From assembly GCF_030848805.1 (NCBI RefSeq), contig NW_027269925.1, positions 524,072 to 588,071 of the forward strand: a DNA stretch of 64,000 nucleotides, written 5' to 3'. Both the position numbers and the translations under genes were made by a program. The notes beneath the pieces are model-generated. The model was not told where the DNA came from. It worked only from the letters and a program-made list of their open reading frames with translations, and searched no databases. Below are positions 56,252 to 64,000 of the stretch, piece by piece. The number at the start of each line of letters is the position of its first letter. The stretch's first letter is position 1. This DNA comes from Temnothorax longispinosus (lineage: Eukaryota; Arthropoda; Insecta; Hymenoptera; Formicidae).

Positions 56252-56689
56252 ATTTATTATATTCCAAGTAAGTGGATTCTTATTCGAGACCGTAAGTTCG
56301 GTCACAACCTAACCTGACCTTGCAGCCGCACCCTTCAGCGCAGCTACGGGAGCCAAACGCCACACTCTACCGTGCAGATCACGGTAAACCCACGGGTCAT
56401 GGTGGAGAGGACCTCGGAGCCGGGGACGACCAGGCCAGCCGAGGACGAGCCCGAAAACGAGATCGCCAAGTAGGTGACCGGAGGTAACGACCGGCCGGCG
56501 GAGATAACGACCGCGAGAGCGATACTCAATATTAAGATTGACGCGATGAAAGGCGTTTCTATTATAATTGAGACACCGCGGTCAGCGTTAGGATTAAGAT
56601 TATATTAAAAGATAAAAAACTTAAACGGTGATGGGTTAATTAGTATAGGTATAGATATAAGCGTAGTAATTAAGCAGACTGATTCGCGA

Positions 56690-57275
56690 CGGTAATGCAC
56701 TGGAGGGGTCGCAGATATGATGACCACGAGGCCCGCGATGCGATAGTATAGCCGGATCGAGAATACGCGAGCCGAAGGTATTTTGTAAAAAGTCGCGAGA
56801 TCACGGTATTCAGGGGAACACAAATAAGATGACTATGAGGTCCGTAAAGCGATAACATCACCGGCCCAAGAACAAGCAAACCGGGGCTGTTTTACGGGAA
56901 GTTGCGATACGAATGCGTTAAAGGGGACGCTGATAAGGCGATCACAAGGTCCGCGAAATGATAGGATCACCGGCCCAAGAAAAAGCGAACCGAGACAGTT
57001 CTATAGGAAGTCGCGATACGAATGCGTTAAGGGGGACGCGAATAGGACGACCATGAGGTCCGCGAAGTAGTAGAGTCACCGGATCAAGAATACGCGAGCC
57101 GGGGCACTTCCCCAGGAAGTTGCGATGGAAACGCATTAAGGGGAGCCTAAACAAGGCAGTTATATGATCCGCGACGAAGTCCAACCTCCGGACCGGAAAC
57201 TAGAGAGCCGGGGATCATCGCCGGGAACTAGCCGCAGATTCCGCCTGAGGAAGGGCCCGAGAGACCCAGTATGTA
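56690..57275. repeat. 109-bp-period tandem array in the LTR leader
   Basis: The anchor GRSYCCGYR (gaggtccgcgaa and variants) begins at 56730, 56839, 56948, 57057 and 57166, exactly 109 bp apart. Units share caccggnncaagaa, gcgagccggg and gaagtygcgatacgaatgcg but differ at many positions. Confidence 0.85.
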
Positions 57276-58429
57276 ATAGCGACGCGTTTCATTCCACGGT
57301 TCGGAAGTACGCGAGCCGGAAGCGACAGACGGTCCGAAAGACCCAGGACGCGTACTGCGTAACAGAAAACCACTTGCGAGTGATAAAGCGAACATGACGT
57401 GAATACGACGCTTTGGTCTGAAATTGCTAAAAGAGACGAGTAAATGTAAAGTAAAGGACATGTATGGCAATTCCGGGATAAGGCATCGTAATATTTATTA
57501 GAAGGTAATATTCTAACAAGAATCCGTAAGATATCGAGCGCAACATTATCCGAACATAAACTTGTTATTCAACGACATGCGGCAAAAACACGCAAAAACT
57601 ATGTCAGCGGAATACGGAAGATAAATATTATTCAAGCCAGGTAACGCGAGGAACAAAGCGATCACGTGTGCGAGCATGGATGAAGCTGAAACTAGCGGCC
57701 AGCATTAGCGGCCGACCAGGGCAGAATAAGTAAGGGCCCCGGGTTTTCACAAAATGAGATAGTTCACAAAAGTCAGCTAAAATTTTGTGTGTGTGTGTGT
57801 GTGTGTGTGTTCCAAAATCCGTAAACATAATAATAAATATACTTAACAATAAGAATTATTACAAAAAATACTTATAAATAAATAAACAAATAAAAAAAAT
57901 TAAATAAGGCATTTTAAGGAAAAATCAACTATCACTCTTAGACGCAACATAGAAATTGTATAAAATTTTGTATTCTGACTCTAAATGTTGTGAGAAATTA
58001 CTTCCAAAGACAATTGTTGTGTTAGAAAATTAATTCGTTATATAAATAAACAATTAAACTGACAAAATACTCATATCTTTCAAACGCAAAATAGGAATTG
58101 TTTGAAATTTTATACCTATTCTGATAATAAATATTGCGAGAAATAGCTTATTTTTGAGTAGACAAATCTATTTTGCAGGTTCAATTGTTTATTTATGTAA
58201 CTTAATCGTTTCTCTAACACAACCATTCCTAATTTTGCGGCGATTGGTTCCGCGGAGGGGCACTGACAATGAGTGGGGCGACGAATCCGGCGCGACCACG
58301 CAACACTAGGAAACGGCGGCTCGTGGCTGCTACAAGAATTTTCGTGTCGCGAAGGATCCGGAACTTGCCGGGGCTAGCGCAAAACACGCATCGAAAATAT
58401 TCGATTTAACGGAGAAACTGAACACTGTA
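57276..58429. other. LTR leader remnant, (GT)n and an AT-rich repeat pair
   Basis: GC-rich leader to about 57725, then (GT)n at 57788-57811. Two diverged copies of a ~60-bp AT-rich phrase follow (gaaattgtataaaattttgt at 57952, gaattgtttgaaattttata at 58094), with gttgtgttaga inverted at 58015 and 58213. A GC-rich block (58235-58390) has no recognised content. Confidence 0.4.
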
Positions 58430-60250
58430 AAATTAAAAAGTATGTTTGAGCGTAAAACTATTACACCAAACAAAATTTGCGATGCTATATTGCAAATTTA
58501 TTCCAAATATAAGGAAAATATTGACGATTTTATACTTTTCTTGAGAAACATAGCGAAAAAAGATATGGTTTGAAATATGTTGTATTATTTTATCTGAGAC
58601 ACATGATTTAAGAACTATGCGCAAATATCAACAAAGATGCCACGCTGCGTATTTATATTATAAACAAGAAATAACGCTAAGGATAAAAAAAATCAGTTGA
58701 GTAATCAAAACAAAATGGTTAATAATGACTCGTTTAATGATACAACAATCAAACCGCTTTTCGAGAAAGATCTATGCGATCACACTAATATGAAATTTAT
58801 TGACGAAGATGTGAATAATAATAAAATTTATTTGAAAGATCTTTTAGATGAGAAAGAAGAACACAATTCACAAAACATTAACAAAAATGAAAAACAAATA
58901 GATAATATGGTTGATAAGGAAAATAATTTATCTGACAGAGACTACAAAGATTGCAATGGTGATTTCACAGATTTAACCATTTGTTCCAAAATAAATAGAG
59001 AAAATTGCATAAGTAGTATTATAACCACTGAACAAAAAGATCCTCAATCCATCGAGCAGGAATGTAAATCACAAAATAATTATATTCGATTTACATTCAA
59101 TAGGAAAAATGGGCTATTGAAGAATCACATTTTATACTTCCTCGAAATTTTTGACAAGATTTTTAGGTACATGATAAAAACCGTTTAAAGAATCTGTGGA
59201 CCGATAATTTTAATAAATATTTTGAAAAACATTACCCTTATTGTGTACTGCGTTTTTACTGGCATAAGTGCTTATCTAATATATCACCTAATAATTTATA
59301 TTTTAATGCAAAAGCGAAATGTTTAAATTCTACATGCACGGCATTTAAGTTTGTAGTTCAGGAAAGAATTTGTGAACCATTTTCTGATTATCTTGTTTTT
59401 GTTTTACAGCAACGTGAAATTAATCATTCTTCTAATGAAGTACGTATAAGATTTATAAGGAAACCTGAAAGAAATCAATTAGGTGAAAAGAAATACAAAA
59501 AATTTCTCCAAAAATGCTGAAGTGGCAGATGCTTGGTGCAAAATCTGAAGATGTGTTAAAACAAGGAAATTATAATAATACTCTTGATCAAATAATTTTA
59601 GAAAAAATTAAAAGTGATTACCGAAAGAAAGACGACTTAGATAATAACTATTTTATGTTTATGCAAAAATTGAAAGATACTTATTCTGACAAATATGGAG
59701 AAATAATTACAGGGTATATACAGTTTTACACGTGCGATCCTTTACTTGTTATACTATTTACTGAAAAACAATTAGATTTTCTAGCTACAGTAAAAGATAC
59801 TTTTTTACACTTAGATGCAACAGGTTCCATAATAGCTAAACCACCGTTTGCGCAAAATGAAATGACAATTTATTATTATGCACTTTCGATAAAAGGAAGT
59901 GTTGGATATAGTCCACTTCAACTGTTGGAGAGCATTTCGTCAATTCATACAGAAACTGTTTTAACTTTTGTTTTAAGTTTTTTTGTTGATTATTTAAAAC
60001 TCATTACGTTAAAACGTATTAAAAAAATAGAAACTGACTTCAGTATCGTACTTTTGAAATCACCATCTTATGCTTTTAATAGCATCAATTTATACGATTA
60101 CATGAATTAAATTTTTTATGAAGCTGAAGGTAAGAAGGACATCAATAAAGATCTTACAATTATTCATATTTGCTCGTCGCATCTAATTAAAGCTGTATTC
60201 CCTGATAAAAAAATCAGTGCGTTCAACAATATGTTGCTTGAAACTTACAA
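58430..60250 (+). pseudogene. Unclassified DDE-type transposase, 5' part
   Basis: Open stretches in order: KSMFERKTITPNKICDAI, an Asn/Asp/Lys-rich linker (58697-59188), HYPYCVLRFYWHKCLSN with a CLNSTCTAFKFVV zinc-like piece, then from 59514 VKDTFLHLDATGSIIAKP, IYYYALSIKGS, LQLLESISSIHTETVLT and KIETDFSIVLLKSPSYAFNS, then IIHICSSHLIKAV. LDATG, TDFS and the IHICSSH motif suggest an RNase-H-fold transposase close to the MULE/Kolobok group; I cannot assign it. Frameshifts near 58565, 59175, 59513 and a stop at 60108. The gene continues at 63490 after two insertions. Confidence 0.6.
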
Positions 60251-60261
60251 GGGGAGGGCGC

Positions 60262-60489
60262 GAGGACCGGGAAACGGATCTGAATGAAACAGCCGCGTGC
60301 CTTAGCTGCGCAGCTACGCCGCTTTGCGAAGCCCTGCGCTAGCGAACCGGTAGACTTACGTCACAAGATTTCCACGAATTTCTATCTCAAAAACGACTGA
60401 GAGTTGCGCGCTAGCGCTTTACTATGTTTTACTGTTAGTGAAGGGTTATTATAGGAATAAGTTTCATTCAGATCCGCTTTCCGGTCCTC
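60262..60489. mobile_element. MITE with GAGGACCGGGAAACGGATC ends
   Basis: 228 bp, ends gaggaccgggaaacggatct and inverse, pairing through gaatgaaac; interrupts the transposase reading frame between LLETYK and LLVDALIHSY. Confidence 0.8.
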
Positions 60490-60611
60490 TTGTTAGTAGA
60501 TGCTTTAATACATTCATACGACATTGAAACTGCAAAAATTCCATTAAAGGTTTTAATTTTGATTTATGGATTGAAAGAAGAGATCACCGAATTAGAAACT
60601 CTATTATTAAT

Positions 60612-63481
60612 CCGGGAGTCAGGGGATTAGATATTGAAGTTCACGGCGCAAAGCTGGAATTTTTTTAAATCGATTCTTATGATATCCCGTAACAAGCGTG
60701 TAAAGTCTCTAGAATCAACTCGGCCCGCTTCGCCTTTTTTTATTGCAAAATATATTTAAAAACGCGTTTCTGTATAGTTTTCTTTAAATAACTCCTTCTG
60801 TGTTGGTCAAACGACAAAACTTGAAGAGAGGAAAATTGTTCGAAAGGAAATTTCCTATAAGAATAAGCCTTAAAAAAATTTAAAAATTTTTTTAATTGCA
60901 AAATTGCAAAAAATACGCGAAAAAAGGGCTATTTTTACAGGTTCCCGAAAACGGGGTTAAAAATTATCATATTTAAGCGGACATTCACTCAATGATACCT
61001 TTCAGTATGCTGAACAAGTGTGCACAAGGCTCGCCTCCAATTTTTATATGGCTGCCTATTAACAAATTATTTATGCAAATCGGACGCTTGGCTCTCACGT
61101 CTGAACGGGTGAACTTATTTTGATGCACTTTATCGGAAATGAAAGGTAACGATGTCTACTTTATGAATTTAAAATAAAAACATTTTTTTTCTAAAATTTG
61201 ACTATTATTTTAAACAATTTAAATTTCGCATATTAAATATCGGCGTTATTTATTGGCGTACAGTAATGCAAATAGCACCATTGGTTTGCGTTTAAAAAAT
61301 TATGAATTTCAAAAAAAAAACGTCTCGATACGACCAATAGAAGCCGAGATAATTGACTTTTACATAATTAATGATTACAGCTAAATTATTTCATATTTTT
61401 ACTTGAAATTTGGTGTGAAGGTACTGGAGTGAGTGCTTTAACGGTGGATTTTTTTTTGCTGCAATTCGACTGCCAGGTTCGGCGAAAAAAATGTCGAATA
61501 CAGCGGTTTTAGAGCGAGAGCGCCGGAGCGGACGCAGCGGCGGGTCGACTGCGTGGCGCGCAGGCGCGCGAGCCGCCGCTGCGTCCGCCAAGCTCGCTTA
61601 ATTAACAATTACTTTTCTCTGCAACAAAAGCACGTATCCAAACGATTTTTTTTTTAAATCTGCTTGAAATTTTCCGAATTTTATGATTATCACATTATAA
61701 ATGTCATATTCTCAGTATTAACGGAGATAAACAAGATATATTAGGAAAAATACGTATTAATTATTAACAAATTATTTTTGTGATATTTTATACTGTATTG
61801 TATATTATATATTGTCAATACAGATAGAAAATAGGTTGTCTATACACTTATTTTATTTCATTTTCGTGAATTTTCCTGATCTTTATGATTATTTCATTAA
61901 AAAGAGGATATACTTTCGTAACTAATAGTGATAAACTATTATATATTAAAGAAAAGTCGTTTTTATAAGTAAAAAATTATATTAGCAATTTTGTGTGTGT
62001 AAAGAGTGGTAGGATAAAATACAATTTTTTCAACGTTTGTTAAAAATTTGTTTATTTATTTACGTTTTTACATCTATTCATTAGATTTCTTAAAACAAAT
62101 TAAATTATTTATTAAATTTGTTTATTTATTTACGTTTTTACATCTATTCATTAGATTTCTTAAAACAAATTAAATTATTTTAAGCAAAAAAAGACTCGGA
62201 AAAATTCACGTAAAATAAAGTAAAATAAGTGTGTAGAAAACCTATTTTCTCTTTGTATTGACAATATACAATATACAATACAGTATAAAATATCACAAAA
62301 ATAATTTGTTATTAATTAATACGTATTTTTCCTAATATATCTTGTTTATCTCCGTTAATACTGAGAATATGATATTTATAATGTGATAATCATAAAATTC
62401 GGAAAATTTTAAGCAGATTTAAAAAAAAATCGTTTGGATACGTGCTTTTGTTGCAGAGAAAAGTAATTGTTAATTAAGCGAGCTTGGCGGACGCAGCGGC
62501 GGCTCGCGCGCCTGCGCGCCACGTAGTCGACCCGCCGCTGCGTCCGCTCCGGCGCTCTCGCTCTAAAACCGTTGTATTTGACATTTTTTTTCGCCGAACC
62601 TGGCAGTCGAATTGCAGCAAAAAAAATTCCGCCGTTAAAGCACTCACTCTAGTACCTTCACACCAAATTTCAAGTAAAAATATGAAATAATTTAGCTATA
62701 ATCATTAATTATGTAAAAGTCAATTATCTCGGCTTCTATTGGTCGTATCGGGACGTTTTTTTTTTTTTGAAATTCATAATTTTTTAAGCGCAAACCAATG
62801 GTGCTATTTGCATTACTGTACGCCAATAAATAACGCCGATATTTAATATGCGAAATTTAAATTGTTTAAAATAATAGTCAAATTTTAGAAAAAAAAATTT
62901 TTTTTATTTTAAATTCATAAAGTAGACATCGTTACCTTTTATTTCCGATAAAGTGCATCAAAATAAGTTCACCCGTTCAGACGTAAGAGCCAAGCGTCCG
63001 ATTTGCATAAATAATTTGTTAATAGGCAGCCATATAAAAATTGGAGGCGAGCCTTGTGCACACTTGTTCAGCATACTGAAAGGTATCATTGAGTGAATGT
63101 CCGCTTAAATATGATAATTTTTAACCCAGTTTTCGGGAACCTGTAAAAATGGCCCTTTTTTCGCGTATTTTTTGCAATTTTGCAATTAAAAAAATTTTTT
63201 AAATTTTTTTTAAAGCTTATTCTTATAGGAAATTTCCTTCCGAACAATTTTCCTCTCTTCAAGTTTTGTCGTTTGACCAACACAGAAGGAGTTATTTAAA
63301 GAAAACTATACAGAAACGCGTTTTTAAATATATTTTGCAATAAAAAAAAGCGAAGCGGGCCGAGTTGATTCTAGAGACTTTACACGCTTGTTACGGGATA
63401 TCATAAGAATCGATTTAAAAAAATTCCAGCTTTGCGCCGTGAACTTCAATATTCTCATTTTTTAATAGCCCTGACTCCCGG
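60612..63481. mobile_element. 2.9-kb palindromic element splitting the transposase gene
   Basis: Ends ccgggagtcaggg and inverse. Arms 60612-61890 and about 62195-63481 are inverted copies at high identity. The ~300-bp centre holds a 67-bp direct duplication (62045-62111, 62112-62178). Each arm has a GC-rich hairpin (ggacgcagcggcgg ... ccgccgctgcgtcc at 61515-61590 and 62487-62550). No transposase. The mirrored open frames are by-products. Confidence 0.8.
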
Positions 63482-63489
63482 ATTATATT

Positions 63490-63812
63490 TGACAAAACCG
63501 ATGAGAACATGTTTAATGTTGAAGATGAGAAAGGAGAATCATCTGACGATTTCATTCATATTGACACCAATCAAAAACTATACTCATCTTTATATTATCG
63601 AGCATTTATTGACAAAAGAAACAATTCTAAAGAAAAATAATCCTTCAACGAAACCTAATTCATTTTATTCAGAAGAGTTATTAAAGTATATTTTTGATTA
63701 TTTATTACCATTTTACGCTCTTTGGTCAGCAGCTGGCATAGCTCGTTTTGGATATGCGCGTTACAGTAATGCCACAGCAGCAAACTTATTTAAAATTAAA
63801 AAAAAATACTGA
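63490..63812 (+). pseudogene. Unclassified DDE-type transposase, 3' part
   Basis: Continuation of 58430-60250: FDKTDENMFNVEDEKG and QKLYSSLYYRAFIDKR in one frame, then after a slip at the A-run near 63640 FYSEELLKYIFDYLLPFYAL and ARYSNATAANLFKI to the stop. The PLWSxxG / SNxxxxNxF ending is typical of the C-terminus of this transposase type. Confidence 0.55.
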
Positions 63813-63959
63813 ACTTAACAATGAGAAAAAAATACTAATTCCAAGATTTATCCAAAAATGTAAAAAAAGCATTCAATTTAAACTAAAAAAAAGGACATTT
63901 TCGACAAAAACAACACGTCGACATGTTAATAAATATAATAAAAAGGGAAAGAAAGAAAC

Positions 63960-64000
63960 GAAGGCGCGTGAGTGCGTGCGTGCGTGCGTGTCACAGCAGA
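63960..64000. repeat. (GTGC)n-like tract at the window edge
   Basis: gtgagtgcgtgcgtgcgtgc; simple repeat, continues or ends at the border. Confidence 0.7.

Noticed and set aside
61391..62690. Two near-identical Ala/Arg-rich 66-68-aa proteins
   Set aside because: Mirror frames from the GC hairpin in the two arms of a palindrome; nothing else supports coding.
1..64000. CRISPR array, bacterial operon, tRNA or rRNA genes
   Set aside because: No regularly spaced direct repeats with unique spacers, no ribosome-binding pattern, and no cloverleaf or rRNA-like segment noticed; introns and transposon content are eukaryotic.

Overview
The window looks like an accessory, transposon-dense stretch of an insect nuclear genome. 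The non-coding DNA is AT-rich, introns are short and GT-AG, and the repeats belong to PIF/Harbinger, Transib, hAT, piggyBac, Tc1/mariner DD41D, Penelope-like, R1-like LINE and LTR classes. The only recognisable host sequences are a decayed Rho-kinase fragment (46.9-47.4 kb) and one candidate terminal coding exon (50.8 kb). An insect such as an ant or other hymenopteran is an inference from this repertoire, not something the sequence proves.

Layout. 0-3.5 kb: Harbinger element A, with a frameshifted HARBI1-type transposase on + and an intact six-exon Myb/MADF-like partner on -. 4-11.7 kb: two ~0.7-0.8 kb inverted arms enclosing a (GT)n repeat family, an unrecognised 98-aa three-exon gene and an almost complete Transib (RAG1-like) transposase. 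12.2-14.1 kb: a DD41D mariner pseudogene split by a 746-bp solo LTR that carries eight stem-covarying hairpins. 14.6-16.5 kb: a Harbinger-derived non-autonomous element inside hAT debris. 17.8-27.7 kb: a nested pile in which a MITE hosts Harbinger element B (TAA target duplication), which hosts a piggyBac MITE (TTAA), a Penelope-like element (12-bp duplication), small MITEs and a 2.46-kb LTR-like unit (AGGT). 30.1-36.8 kb: a second LTR-like unit, split by a 3.7-kb hAT foldback with a perfect 8-bp duplication and a Penelope fragment inside.

37-45.3 kb: an R1-like LINE 3' end, two inverted copies of one hAT transposase, and Harbinger element C with a duplicated exon. 46.9-53.7 kb: the Rho-kinase pseudogene, the opposite R1-like LINE, then the candidate host exon whose presumed 3' UTR is interrupted by a 2.0-kb foldback. 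54.5-57.7 kb: a Penelope foldback and an LTR with TATA box, primer-binding-like site and a strict 109-bp tandem array. 58.4-63.8 kb: an unclassified DDE-type transposase gene split by a MITE and by a 2.9-kb palindrome.

Themes across the window. (1) Harbinger pairs, a DDE nuclease and a Myb-like protein convergently transcribed, occur three times in different decay states. (2) Penelope-type foldbacks repeatedly carry a hammerhead-like core. (3) Three LTR-like loci each carry a GC-rich tandem array whose period is held nearly or exactly constant (128, about 99 and 109 bp) although the units have diverged. (4) The two long LTR-like units carry spliced-looking micro-exon cassettes with a conserved double donor. 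All family calls are by motif recognition alone; no database search was run.
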